Below are positions 8,517 through 17,009 of a stretch of DNA of 64,000 nt, piece after piece. The stretch comes from Alphaproteobacteria bacterium. GTDB taxonomy: Bacteria; Pseudomonadota; Alphaproteobacteria; UBA828. The translations under genes and the position numbers were made by a program. The notes below the pieces were generated by a model. That model was given only the letters and a program-made list of their open reading frames with translations, had not been told where the DNA came from and did no database searches. The stretch lies in contig JAJEEP010000040.1 of the NCBI GenBank assembly GCA_022820945.1, positions 1 through 64,000 of the forward strand, read 5' to 3'. The number at the start of each line of letters is the position of its first letter. The stretch's first letter is position 1.

Positions 8517-8978
8517 ATGACGACACTGCCTGACAGCGACGCCGTGGCGCGCCTGCGCGAGGCCGGGCTCCGGCCCACGCGCCAGCGCATCGTCCTCGCT
8601 CGCCGGCTCTTCAGCGGACCGGACCGGCACGTCACGGCGGCCGAGCTTCACGCCGAAGTGCTGGGGGAGGAAGCGGGAGTCTCCCTCGCCACGGTCTACA
8701 ACACCCTGCACCAGTTCACGAAGGCCGGTTTGCTGCGCGAGCTGGTGGTGGACGCGGGGCCCTCCTTCTTCGATACCAACACAACCCATCACCAGCATTT
8801 CTTCCTGGAGGAGACCGGGCGCCTGGTCGATGTGCCGGGCGATCGCGTCTCGGTGAGCGACCTGCCGCCGGCGCCGCCGGGGACAAAGGTCTCTCGAATC
8901 GACGTGGTCATCCGCGTGACCGGAGACGGGGCGGGGAAGGGCCCGAAAGCATCGCGCGGCCCGCGCACCCTGGAATGA
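8517..8978 (+). CDS. irr: Irr-type Fur-family transcriptional regulator
   Basis: 153 residues. A winged-helix DNA-binding domain spans about 10-80 (LRPTRQRIVLARRLF and LATVYNTLHQFTKAGLL). The second half carries the histidine cluster HHQH at 91-94, followed by FFLEETGRLVDVP, the signature of Irr rather than Fur. The protein has no cysteine, so it lacks both the Fur zinc site and the haem-regulatory Cys-Pro motif of Bradyrhizobium Irr. In Alphaproteobacteria Irr controls iron and haem genes and responds to haem status through protein stability. It sits between a TbpB-like lipoprotein and rubrerythrin, both likely iron-linked. Confidence 0.88.
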   Translation: MTTLPDSDAVARLREAGLRPTRQRIVLARRLFSGPDRHVTAAELHAEVLGEEAGVSLATVYNTLHQFTKAGLLRELVVDAGPSFFDTNTTHHQHFFLEETGRLVDVPGDRVSVSDLPPAPPGTKVSRIDVVIRVTGDGAGKGPKASRGPRTLE

Positions 8979-8988
8979 TTCCAATCCG

Positions 8989-9019
8989 TTGACGAAGGCC
9001 GTCCGCTGCGTCATATAGG
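8989..9019 (+). promoter_or_regulatory. Candidate sigma-70 promoter of the rubrerythrin gene
   Basis: TTGACG at 8989-8994 and CATATA at 9012-9017 are separated by 17 bp, 82 bp before the rubrerythrin start and after the irr stop. The spacing is ideal and the -35 differs from consensus at one base. Assigned by eye. Confidence 0.5.
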
Positions 9020-9060
9020 GCGGCGAATGCACCGGCCGCGCCCGCGTGCTGCGGTGCGGC

Positions 9061-9083
9061 AGACACATGTCTCTAACCGTTAG
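9061..9083. promoter_or_regulatory. Two adjacent short palindromes before rubrerythrin
   Basis: AGACACATGTCT (5-bp arms, 9061-9072) is followed directly by CTAACCGTTAG (5-bp arms around one base, 9073-9083). Both lie between the candidate promoter and the ribosome site AGGGGGA. They could be a regulator site or shape the mRNA leader. Neither matches an Irr or Fur consensus that I recall. Confidence 0.35.
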
Positions 9084-9100
9084 TCAGGGGGAACAAGACC

Positions 9101-9520
9101 ATGCCTGCACTGGGTGGAAGCAAGACCGAGCAGAATCTCAAGGACGCCTTCGCCGGCGAGTCACAGGCCAACCGCCGCTACCTCTACTTCGCCCGCAAGG
9201 CGGACGTCGAGGGCCACAACGACGTCTCGGCGCTCTTCCGCTCGACCGCCGAGGGCGAGACCGGCCATGCGCACGGCCATCTCGACTACCTGGTGGAGAC
9301 CGGCGATCCGGCCACCGGCCTGCCGATCGGCCAGACCAGCGAAAATCTGGCGGCTGCCGTGGCCGGCGAGACCCACGAATACACCGACATGTATCCGGGC
9401 ATGGCGCGCACCGCCCGCGATGAGGGCTTCGACGAGATCGCAGACTGGTTCGAGACCCTGGCGAAGGCCGAGAAGTCCCACGCCGGGCGCTTCCAGAAGG
9501 CGCTCGACGGGCTCGACTGA
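9101..9520 (+). CDS. Rubrerythrin, diiron domain only
   Basis: 139 residues forming a four-helix diiron bundle. The ligands are present in family order: Glu20, Glu53 and His56 (EGETGH), Glu90 and Glu93 (AGETHEY before MYP), Glu124 and His127 (AEKSH). The C-terminal rubredoxin domain of classical rubrerythrin is missing, as in the short alphaproteobacterial forms. It reduces hydrogen peroxide in the cytoplasm using an external electron donor. It has its own candidate promoter and follows irr, so iron-dependent control is likely. The stop faces the 2OG-oxygenase gene, 48 bp away. Confidence 0.9.
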   Translation: MPALGGSKTEQNLKDAFAGESQANRRYLYFARKADVEGHNDVSALFRSTAEGETGHAHGHLDYLVETGDPATGLPIGQTSENLAAAVAGETHEYTDMYPGMARTARDEGFDEIADWFETLAKAEKSHAGRFQKALDGLD

Positions 9521-9568
9521 ACGCCCTCCGAGAGTGACTGCTGGCCGCGCCTGGGTGCGCTCACGTGC

Positions 9569-10594
9569 TCAGGCGGGCGTCGGCGCGCGCATGTAGCGGC
9601 TCGTCTCGCCGGGTGGGGTCGCGAGCCGGATGACGCCCGTCTCGTGCAGCTTCCGCAGGTAGCGGAAGCCCTTGGCGTATTCCGACAGGATATGCTCGCC
9701 CGAGCGGAACCCGCGATAGCGCGCGGGGCGCTTGGCCGTAACGAAGGGCGCAAGCGGCTCGACCCAGGTGTCGAAGTTGGCGGCGAAGAAGAGCGGCAGC
9801 GAGTAGCGCTCCTCGTCGATCCCCACCACGCGGTGCGGGCCTGAAGTGAAGAGCCCGTTGGTCCAGGTCTCCAGCGTGTCCCCCACGTTGACGACGAAGC
9901 TTCCCGGCACGGGCGCAACGTCGATCCACTCGCCGTCGACGCTCATTACCTGCAGCCCCGGCTTGGTCTGGTGCAGGATGGTGAAGCACTCCGAATCGGT
10001 GTGCGAGCCGATGCCGAGGCGCAGCCGCTCCGACCCGGTGCCCGGCTCCGGCGCCGGGTAGTGCAGCAGCCGCAGGTTCGACGTGGGCTTGGTGAACATC
10101 GGCGCGAAGGCATCCTCAGGCAGCCCCAGAGCGAGCGCGAAGGCGGGGAGCAGGCGGCGCCCGAAGGCCATGACCGCCTCGTAGTAGCCGCCGACGGTTT
10201 CGTGAAAGCCGGGCAGGTCGGGCCAGACATTGGGGCCGAGGAAGCGATAGCCCGCCACGTAGTCCGGGTCGTCGGCGGGCAGGTCGTCGGCGAGGTCGAA
10301 GGATTCCTTCCGGCCCGTGCCCGGCTCGTCGCCGTAGTCCTCCTCTCCCGGCGGCACGTAGCCCCGGTGGTTGCGCGAGTTCGCGATGTGGTAGCGCCGC
10401 TTTTCGTCATCCGGGAGCGCGTGGAAGCGCGCGGCCTGCTCGTACGTGGCGGCGATCAGCGCCTCCGGCACGCCGTGGCCGGTGACGTAGAAGAACCCGG
10501 TTCCCCTGCAGGCCTCACCGATTGCATCGCAGAGCGCGCGGCGGGCGGCACTCTCGCCCGTGTCGAGAGCGCTCGCGTCGATGACCGGGATCAC
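9569..10594 (-). CDS. Isopenicillin N synthase-like 2-oxoglutarate/Fe(II) oxygenase
   Basis: 341 residues: an N-terminal DIOX_N domain (about 4-120, with [16 protein letters not shown]) and the double-stranded beta-helix core. Iron ligands are His198 and Asp200 (GSHTDSE) and His254 (SGPHRVV). Arg263-x-Ser265 (RYS) matches the oxoglutarate carboxylate site. The general family includes plant-hormone oxidases and bacterial enzymes of unknown substrate, so the resemblance to penicillin synthesis is at family level only. The GTG start at 10594 overlaps the stop of the upstream serine hydrolase by four bases (GTGA), so the two are translationally coupled. The frame continues upstream to 10807 but that part is inside the hydrolase gene. 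Confidence 0.88.
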   Translation of the reverse strand: MIPVIDASALDTGESAARRALCDAIGEACRGTGFFYVTGHGVPEALIAATYEQAARFHALPDDEKRRYHIANSRNHRGYVPPGEEDYGDEPGTGRKESFDLADDLPADDPDYVAGYRFLGPNVWPDLPGFHETVGGYYEAVMAFGRRLLPAFALALGLPEDAFAPMFTKPTSNLRLLHYPAPEPGTGSERLRLGIGSHTDSECFTILHQTKPGLQVMSVDGEWIDVAPVPGSFVVNVGDTLETWTNGLFTSGPHRVVGIDEERYSLPLFFAANFDTWVEPLAPFVTAKRPARYRGFRSGEHILSEYAKGFRYLRKLHETGVIRLATPPGETSRYMRAPTPA

Positions 10595-11649
10595 GCGCCG
10601 GCCAGGCGGAACACCTCGGCGAAGACCGGGTGGATGCCCGCCGCGCCGAACGCCTCCAGGTCGCTGGAGCACGAGTTCTGGCTCAGCACGACGGTAATTC
10701 CGCTGGCCGCGTGATGCCCAGCCATGGTGACGTGCCCGCGCAGCTGGCCGAGGTGCCCTTCGATGGTGAGTTCGCCGAAGCGGGAGATCAGGACCCCGTG
10801 GCCGCAATGGGTAATGTTGGTGCCGGGGAACGAGGCCGGCAGCAGCGGGCCGCGCAGCATGGCGAGGGCGTCGCCCTCCAGCACCTGCCCGGTGAAGAGC
10901 GCGTGTACGCCGCGCGCGAGATCGCGCGGCGTCGTGACCAGGTCGCCCGCCGCCCCGATGCCGGAGAGCGGGAACCAGTCCGATGAGTCCTCCGGCGGCG
11001 CGTCGGACCTACCCGAATCGAAGACGTATTGGCGGGCCAGCCGCGCGCGCGGGAAGGCCTCGTCCCCACCGCTCCAGGTCTCGGCCATGCCGGCCGGCTC
11101 GAAGACTGCGCGCCTGAGCCACTGTGAGAGCACCTCGCCCCGCTCGCTGGCTACGATCTCGCCCGCCAGCACGTAGCCGGGGTTGGAATAGATGAATGCC
11201 TCGCCGGGCGCGATCGGTGTGCCGTTGGCGAGGGCGAAGTCGACGATCCGCTCCGGCGTCCAGTCGTCGGCCGCGCCCCTGGGCATGAACGCCTCGTACT
11301 CGGGCAGGCCGCTGCGGTGACTGAGCAGGTGGCGCACGCGGATCTCGTCCGCGCGTGGCAGGTGGGGGAACCACCCCTCGATGGTCTGGTCGAGGCCGAT
11401 CCGCCCCTCGCTCACCAGCGCGAGCACGGCGACCGCGGTCCAGGTCTTCTTGGTGCTCGCGGTCTTGAACAGGTGGTCGGGGGTGAGCGGCGCTCCCGTC
11501 GCGCGATTGGCGCAGCCGGCGGCGAGAGGCAGCACCTCCTCGCCAGGCCGCACGAGAGCGAGCGAGGCGCCGACGATGCCCCGCCCCACGTGCTCGTTCA
11601 GCACCCGGTCGAGCTGCGATACCAGAACGTCGGTCTCCGGTTTCAGCAT
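10591..11649 (-). CDS. Serine hydrolase of the class C beta-lactamase family
   Basis: 352 residues with no clear signal peptide. The family's catalytic motifs are present: Ser65-Thr-Lys-Lys68 (SxxK), Tyr154-Ser-Asn156 (YxN) and an HLG near 310 in place of the KTG/HxG box. Members are DD-peptidases, esterases or amide hydrolases; true beta-lactamase activity is not implied. ATG 11649 was chosen over the longer frame because GGAGGCGAGG precedes it. The downstream oxygenase overlaps by four bases, so both should act on one pathway. It is divergent from the molybdenum hydroxylase subunit, with 130 bp between starts. Confidence 0.87.
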   Translation of the reverse strand: MLKPETDVLVSQLDRVLNEHVGRGIVGASLALVRPGEEVLPLAAGCANRATGAPLTPDHLFKTASTKKTWTAVAVLALVSEGRIGLDQTIEGWFPHLPRADEIRVRHLLSHRSGLPEYEAFMPRGAADDWTPERIVDFALANGTPIAPGEAFIYSNPGYVLAGEIVASERGEVLSQWLRRAVFEPAGMAETWSGGDEAFPRARLARQYVFDSGRSDAPPEDSSDWFPLSGIGAAGDLVTTPRDLARGVHALFTGQVLEGDALAMLRGPLLPASFPGTNITHCGHGVLISRFGELTIEGHLGQLRGHVTMAGHHAASGITVVLSQNSCSSDLEAFGAAGIHPVFAEVFRLAGA

Positions 11650-11779
11650 CCTCGCCTCCGCCCCTCTTCGCGCGAGCCTCACCATAACACGCGCCCGGCA
11701 CCGGGGGTGGACGCCTGCCCGCCGGCTCACTAGCCTGCCTGCGGCGGTCTGCGGCGGTCGCAGCAGAGGGGGAGCCAGC

Positions 11780-14140
11780 ATGGCGCATGTCGGTGCGGCG
11801 CACACACGGGTCGAGGACGATCGCTTCTTGACCGGCCGGGGCCGGTTCGTGGACGACATCCGCCTACCGGGGGAGGCCTACGCAGCCTTCGTCCGCAGCC
11901 CCCACGCCCGCGCCCGCATCGGGGCGATCGACACGGGCCGTGCCCATGCCATGCCGGGCGTGCTGGCGGTCCTCACCGGCGACGACTGGCGCCGCGACGG
12001 CGGCGGCGAGACCGACGTGCTGTGGGACGTCAACTCCCACGACGGCACCCCGATGGCGCTCGCCCGCCGGCCGATCTTCGCCGCCGGCGAGGCCCGTCAC
12101 GTGGGCGACACGGTGGCCCTCGTCGTCGCGGACGATCCGCACGCCGCCGCCGACGCTACGGCCGCCGTCGAGGTCGCCTGGGAGCCGCTCCCCTCGATCA
12201 CCGATCTCGCCGCCTCGGTCGAACCGGACGCGCCGCTGGTCCATCAGGAGTTCGGCAGCAACGTCGCCTACGACTGGCGGCTAGGCGATGCCGAGGCGAC
12301 GGAGGCCGCGTTCGCCGCCGCCGCTCACGTCACCGCGCTCACGCTGAACAACAACCGCCTCGCGCCCTCCGCCATGGAGCCGCGCGCGGCCATCGGCGCC
12401 TACGACCGTGCCGACGGGCGCTACACCCTCTGGTCCACCACGCAGAACCCGCACCTGGTTCGCCAGTGGCTCTCGCGCGACACGCTGCATGCGCCCGAGC
12501 ACGCGATCAGGGTGGTGGCGCCCGACGTTGGCGGCGGCTTCGGCCAGAAGACCTATCACTACCCGGAGGAAGCGAGCCTGCCCTGGGCCGCGCGGATAGT
12601 GGGCCGGCCGGTGCGCTGGACCGCGACCCGTGCCGAGACGCTCACGGTGGACATCCACGCGCGCGACCACGTGACCGAAGCGCGCATGGCTTTCGACGCC
12701 GACGGCCACATCGTTGCCGTCGAGGCCAAGATCGTCGCCAACCTCGGCGCCTATCAGAGCCAGTTCGCCGCGTGTATCCCGACGCTTTTCTGCGTCACCA
12801 TGTTCTCCGGCCAGTACGCGATTCCCGCGCTGCACTGCCGGGTTCTCGGCGTCTATACCAACACCACGCCGATCGATGCCTATCGCGGTGCCGGCAATCC
12901 CGAGATCACCTATGTCATCGAACGCCTGATCGAGAACGGTGCGCGGGAGCGGGCCGGCGATTCGGTGGAGGCCCGCGCCCGCAACCTCGTGCCCGCCGCC
13001 AACATGCCTTACGCCAGCGCCACCGGCGTCACCTACGACGTGGGCGACTTCTCGGCGGTCCTCGACAAGGCCCGCGCGCTCGCCGATCTCGACGCGCTCC
13101 GGGCCGAGCAGGCCAGGCTGCGGGCGGACGGCGTGCTGATGGGCATCGGCATGGCCTCCTTCATCCGCTCCGGCGGCGCCGGACCCAGCCGGCTTGCCGC
13201 CGCGCTCGGGGGCCGCATGGGGCTCTGGGATGTCGCCACCGTCCGCGTCCATCCCAGCGGCAAGATCACCGTGCTCTGCGGCAGCCACAACCACGGCCAG
13301 TCCCACGCCACCACCTACGCGCAGATCGTGGCAGACCGCTTCGGCTGCGACATGGCCGACATCGACGTCGTTGAAGGCGATACGGACCGCATTCCCCACG
13401 GCCTCGGCACCTGGGCCTCGCGCTCGATCACCGTGGTGGGCTCGGCGCTCGCCGTGGCCTCGGACCGCATCATCGAGAAGGGCCGCCGCCTCGCCGCTCA
13501 CCTCATGGAATGTTCCGTGGACGATATCGACTTCGGGTCCGGCGCCTATTCCGTGCGCGGCACCGACAGGCGAATGACCTTCGTGGAAGTCGCCGACATG
13601 GCCTACCGCGGCGCCGACTATCCCGATGGCTTCGAGCTCGGGCTGGAAGAGGCGGCGTTCTTCGATCCGGACGACTTCAACTATCCCTACGGCACCCATG
13701 TCGCCACCGTCACGGTCGATGCCGAGACCGGCGCGGTGAAGCTCACCGGCTACTACTCGGTGGAGGACATGGGCCTCGTGATCAATCCGCTGGTGGTGGA
13801 CGGCCAGCGCCACGGCGCCGCCGCCCAGGGCATCGGGCAGGCGCTGCTGGAGGACGTGCGCTACGAGCCGGAGTCGGGCCAGCTACTCACCGGCTCGTTC
13901 ATGGACTACACCATACCCCGCGCCGACGACTTGCCGGCCTTCGCGCTCGACAGCCACGTGACGCTGACCGAGACCAACCCGCTCGGCGTCAAGGGCGTGG
14001 GCGAGCTCGGTACCGCCGGGCCGCCGGCCGCGATCGGCAACGCCATCCTCGATGCCCTCTGGCACCTCGGCGTGCGCCACATGGAGATGCCGTTCACGCC
14101 CGAGCGGGTCTGGCGCGCGATGCGCGACGCCTCCGCGTAG
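11780..14140 (+). CDS. Orphan molybdenum hydroxylase large subunit (xanthine dehydrogenase family)
   Basis: 786 residues. Domain order is Ald_Xan_dh_C (about 15-125), then the two molybdopterin-binding halves. Motifs are VGGGFGQK near residue 250, the cofactor loop AYRGAGNPE near 370, and the catalytic glutamate Glu742 in GVGELGTAGPP. The AYRGAG loop is not the AYRCSFR of form I CO dehydrogenase, so CO oxidation is not expected. The enzyme would hydroxylate an N-heterocycle or aldehyde. No FAD or 2Fe-2S subunit lies beside it, so those must be borrowed from the other two sets in this window or from elsewhere. The start follows a GAGGGGGAG site. Confidence 0.88.
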   Translation: MAHVGAAHTRVEDDRFLTGRGRFVDDIRLPGEAYAAFVRSPHARARIGAIDTGRAHAMPGVLAVLTGDDWRRDGGGETDVLWDVNSHDGTPMALARRPIFAAGEARHVGDTVALVVADDPHAAADATAAVEVAWEPLPSITDLAASVEPDAPLVHQEFGSNVAYDWRLGDAEATEAAFAAAAHVTALTLNNNRLAPSAMEPRAAIGAYDRADGRYTLWSTTQNPHLVRQWLSRDTLHAPEHAIRVVAPDVGGGFGQKTYHYPEEASLPWAARIVGRPVRWTATRAETLTVDIHARDHVTEARMAFDADGHIVAVEAKIVANLGAYQSQFAACIPTLFCVTMFSGQYAIPALHCRVLGVYTNTTPIDAYRGAGNPEITYVIERLIENGARERAGDSVEARARNLVPAANMPYASATGVTYDVGDFSAVLDKARALADLDALRAEQARLRADGVLMGIGMASFIRSGGAGPSRLAAALGGRMGLWDVATVRVHPSGKITVLCGSHNHGQSHATTYAQIVADRFGCDMADIDVVEGDTDRIPHGLGTWASRSITVVGSALAVASDRIIEKGRRLAAHLMECSVDDIDFGSGAYSVRGTDRRMTFVEVADMAYRGADYPDGFELGLEEAAFFDPDDFNYPYGTHVATVTVDAETGAVKLTGYYSVEDMGLVINPLVVDGQRHGAAAQGIGQALLEDVRYEPESGQLLTGSFMDYTIPRADDLPAFALDSHVTLTETNPLGVKGVGELGTAGPPAAIGNAILDALWHLGVRHMEMPFTPERVWRAMRDASA

Positions 14141-14165
14141 TCCCCGCGCTGCCCGCCGCGCTCGG

Positions 14166-15686
14166 TTACCGCAGGAACAGGCGGTAGGCGGGGTTCTCCG
14201 TCTCCTCCCGATAGTCGTACCCCACCTGCTCCAGGAACGACTGGAAGTCAGCGCGTTCGGCTTGCGGCACCTGCAGGCCGATCAGGACTCGGCCGTAGTC
14301 TGAGCCGTGGTTGCGGTAGTGGAACATGCTGATGTTCCAGGGCTTGCGGCCCATCTGCGTGAGAAAGTGCATGAGCGCGCCCGGCCGCTCGGGGAAGTCG
14401 AAGCGGTAGAGCACCTCGTTCAGCTCGCCCGGCGCATGGCCGCCTACCATGTGGCGCACGTGGAGCTTGGCCATCTCGTTGTCGGTCAGGTCCAGCACGG
14501 GGTAGCCGTCGCGCTCCAGCGTATCGACGAGTGACTGCTTGTCCGCACCGGCATCGCTGATCTCGACGCCGACGAAGATGTGCGCCTCCGCGTCGCTGGC
14601 ATAGCGGTAGTTGAACTCGGTGATCGAGCGGTCGCCGATCAGCTCGCAGAAGCGCAACAGGCTTCCCGGCCGCTCGGGGATGGTCACCGCGAGCAGGCTT
14701 TCTCGCTGCTCGCCGAGCTGGGCCCGCTGGGCGATATGGCGTAGGCGGTCGAAGTTGACGTTGGCGCCGCTCACCACCGCCGCGAAGCGCCGCCCGTCCG
14801 CTCCGCCCTCGCGCTCGGCGTGGCGCTTGAGGCCGGCTACCGCGAGCGCACCCGCCGGCTCCGCGATGGAGCGGGTATCCTCGAAGATGTCCTTGATCGC
14901 CGCGCAGATCTCGTCGGTGGAGACCAGCAGGACCTCGTCGACGCATTCGCGCGCGATGCGGAAGGGCTCGGCGCCGATCTGCTTCACCGCGACGCCATCG
15001 GCGAAGATCCCGACGCTCTCCAGCACAACCCGCTCGCCCGCCGCAAGCGCCGCGTGTAGGGTCGGCGTCTCCTGCGGCTCGACACCGATGATGCGCGTCT
15101 CCGGCCAGAGCGCCTTTATGTAGGCCGCGATGCCGGCGATGAGGCCGCCGCCGCCGACGCTCACGAAGATGGCATCGAAGGCCTCGCCCTGCTGGCGCAC
15201 GATCTCCATCCCCACCGTGCCCTGGCCTGCGATGACGTGCTCGTCGTCGTAGGGCGGAATCAGCACCATGCCGCGCTCAGCGGCGAGGGCCTCCGCTTCC
15301 TCCTTCGCCTCGTCGTAGGAGGAGCCGGCCAGCAGCACCTCGGCGCCCAGCCGCTCCACTGCGTCCACCTTGATGCGGGGCGCGGTCTCCGGCATGACGA
15401 TGAGCGCTTGAACGCCGAGCTTGCGCGCGGCCAGCGCGACCCCCTGCGCATGGTTGCCGGCAGACGACGCGATCACCCCGCGCGCCCGCTCCTCGGGCGT
15501 GAGCGAGGCGAGCTTGTTGTAGGCGCCCCGCAGCTTGAACGAGAAGACCGGCTGCAGGTCCTCCCGCTTGAGCCACACCTCGCAGCCGAGCCGGGAGGAG
15601 AGTTTGGGGGCCCGCTCCAGAGGAGTCTCGCGCGCGACATCGTAGACGCGCGCCCTCAGGATCTTCGTGACGTAGTCTCGGGGCAT
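14166..15686 (-). CDS. ilvA: Threonine ammonia-lyase, biosynthetic
   Basis: 506 residues, like E. coli IlvA (514). It deaminates threonine to 2-oxobutanoate, the first step to isoleucine. The PLP lysine is Lys51 (SFKLRGAYNKL). The phosphate-binding glycine loop is SVGGGGLIAG at about 176-185. Two ACT-like domains fill residues 330-506 (FNYRYASDAEAHIFVGV and SMFHYRNHGSDYGRVLIG), the site of isoleucine inhibition in the family. ATG 15686 gives the standard N-terminus MPRDYVTKIL. It stands alone between two catabolic-looking genes. Confidence 0.93.
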   Translation of the reverse strand: MPRDYVTKILRARVYDVARETPLERAPKLSSRLGCEVWLKREDLQPVFSFKLRGAYNKLASLTPEERARGVIASSAGNHAQGVALAARKLGVQALIVMPETAPRIKVDAVERLGAEVLLAGSSYDEAKEEAEALAAERGMVLIPPYDDEHVIAGQGTVGMEIVRQQGEAFDAIFVSVGGGGLIAGIAAYIKALWPETRIIGVEPQETPTLHAALAAGERVVLESVGIFADGVAVKQIGAEPFRIARECVDEVLLVSTDEICAAIKDIFEDTRSIAEPAGALAVAGLKRHAEREGGADGRRFAAVVSGANVNFDRLRHIAQRAQLGEQRESLLAVTIPERPGSLLRFCELIGDRSITEFNYRYASDAEAHIFVGVEISDAGADKQSLVDTLERDGYPVLDLTDNEMAKLHVRHMVGGHAPGELNEVLYRFDFPERPGALMHFLTQMGRKPWNISMFHYRNHGSDYGRVLIGLQVPQAERADFQSFLEQVGYDYREETENPAYRLFLR

Positions 15687-15793
15687 GGGGCGAGGCTCGT
15701 TCGCATGGGCGCTGGCGCAACCGCCGGCCTCCACCGGCGGCGCTACGACGCATTCACATGGGAACGCGGCGAAATCAAATCAATGAAGTGCGA

Positions 15794-16837
15794 TCAGCCG
15801 TAGATCGGGCGTAGCTGCTCGGACATCGTGGCCAGAGGCTCGGGCGCGACGATGACGCCGTCTTCAAGGATCTGCTGCCCCTCGATCCACATCGACTGCA
15901 TCGAGATCACGCAATCGGGGTGGTTCTCGCCGCCGCCCGGCACCCAGAACGGCAGCCCGAGCCCGATGGCATTGTAGCCGGCCACGCGCTGGTCCTCGAT
16001 GAAGCACTTGCCGGTATAGCGCGCCGCCGGGTGAAAGCCGCAGGTGAAGTGGATGACGTAGCCGAACTCGCCGTTGCCGGCCCGCGTCAGGGCGCGCCGC
16101 ATGACCTTGTTTTCCGGCCCGCCGCCGATGACCTCCCTGACCTTGCCGTCGATCTTCAGCGTCATCGGCTCGGCCAGCTCGGTGTAGTACTCGTGGAACA
16201 TGTTGCTGGTGACGACGGAGCCCACGACCGACTCCATCTCCGGCACCATCATCACCGTGCCGGGCACGAAGTAACCACCGGGCTCGGTCGCGCGGGCGAA
16301 GGCGAAGCCCTCCGGCTTGGCCAGCGTGAAGCCGACGTCGGTGCCGTGCGCGTTGGTGATGCGGCACTCCTTGCCGGCGCAGTCCGCGAGCAGCGCGCCG
16401 AACGCATCGCCGAGCCGGAACATCCCGTCGAGGTCGGCGCCGCCCATCAGGCGGACGATCTCCTCGGCACCGATGTCGGCGCCCAGAAAGTAGCGGGCGC
16501 GGTTCCTCTCCATCGCGTCGTCGAAGGCCTTGGAGCCGGCCAGGTAGGGCATGCAGAGATCGATCCAGACGTCGCACGCACCGGTGGCCGCCTTGACGTG
16601 GTCCGGCAGGTATTCGTCCGCCAGCCCGCCCTGGAAGGGCACCGGCGGCGCCAGCATGATCGAGGCCACTTTCGCGCCGAGCCGGTAGGCGGCGTCCTGT
16701 ATCGCCTGGACGGCCACGACATCGGTCCCCGTATCGGTGGTGATGAGGACGCTTTCGCCCGCCTCGATGCACATCATGTCGCGCGTGAGGACATCGGCGG
16801 CGCGCGCCAGCTTCGGTCCGATTCCCGCATCGGCCAT
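15794..16837 (-). CDS. NicX/M29-like metalloprotein (aminopeptidase T or 2,5-dihydroxypyridine dioxygenase family)
   Basis: 347 residues. The C-terminal third (HFTCGFHPAARYTG, then GLPFWVPGGGENHPDC) follows the pattern of the family that includes M29 leucyl aminopeptidases and NicX, the iron 2,5-dihydroxypyridine 5,6-dioxygenase of nicotinate degradation. The N-terminal half is an alpha/beta domain (GESVLITTDTGTD). From sequence alone I cannot choose between a peptidase and a ring-cleaving dioxygenase. The catabolic context, with molybdenum hydroxylases that typically attack N-heterocycles, slightly favours the latter. It is divergent from the ThDP enzyme gene. Confidence 0.65.
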   Translation of the reverse strand: MADAGIGPKLARAADVLTRDMMCIEAGESVLITTDTGTDVVAVQAIQDAAYRLGAKVASIMLAPPVPFQGGLADEYLPDHVKAATGACDVWIDLCMPYLAGSKAFDDAMERNRARYFLGADIGAEEIVRLMGGADLDGMFRLGDAFGALLADCAGKECRITNAHGTDVGFTLAKPEGFAFARATEPGGYFVPGTVMMVPEMESVVGSVVTSNMFHEYYTELAEPMTLKIDGKVREVIGGGPENKVMRRALTRAGNGEFGYVIHFTCGFHPAARYTGKCFIEDQRVAGYNAIGLGLPFWVPGGGENHPDCVISMQSMWIEGQQILEDGVIVAPEPLATMSEQLRPIYG

Positions 16838-16931
16838 GGCTTCATACCCTCAGTCTGGAGAACGAGGCTTCTCGGAACCCAACGAGTGTCCCGCTGGAGG
16901 CAGTATAGCGCGGCGCGCCCGGCGTTCACGG

Positions 16932-16961
16932 CGCAGGCCGCGACCGTGGTGAGAAATCCGG
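16932..16961 (-). repeat. Solo inverted-repeat end related to the 51.5-kb element
   Basis: Read on the minus strand it begins CCGGATTTCTCACC and continues with an A..GTC.CGGCCTGCG pattern, which matches the terminal repeat of the element at 51516-51783 closely. No second end was found to its left, so it is either a decayed copy or a fragment. It lies 49 bp before the ThDP enzyme start. Confidence 0.5.
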
Positions 16962-17009
16962 CCGGGCCGTAAGCTGCGCGCGGCGAGTTGCAGGGCAGGG
17001 TATGGGCCG

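Noticed and set aside
9569..11649. A penicillin biosynthesis and resistance pair
   Set aside because: Both proteins belong to broad families. No ACV synthetase or acyltransferase gene is present, and the hydrolase has no export signal.
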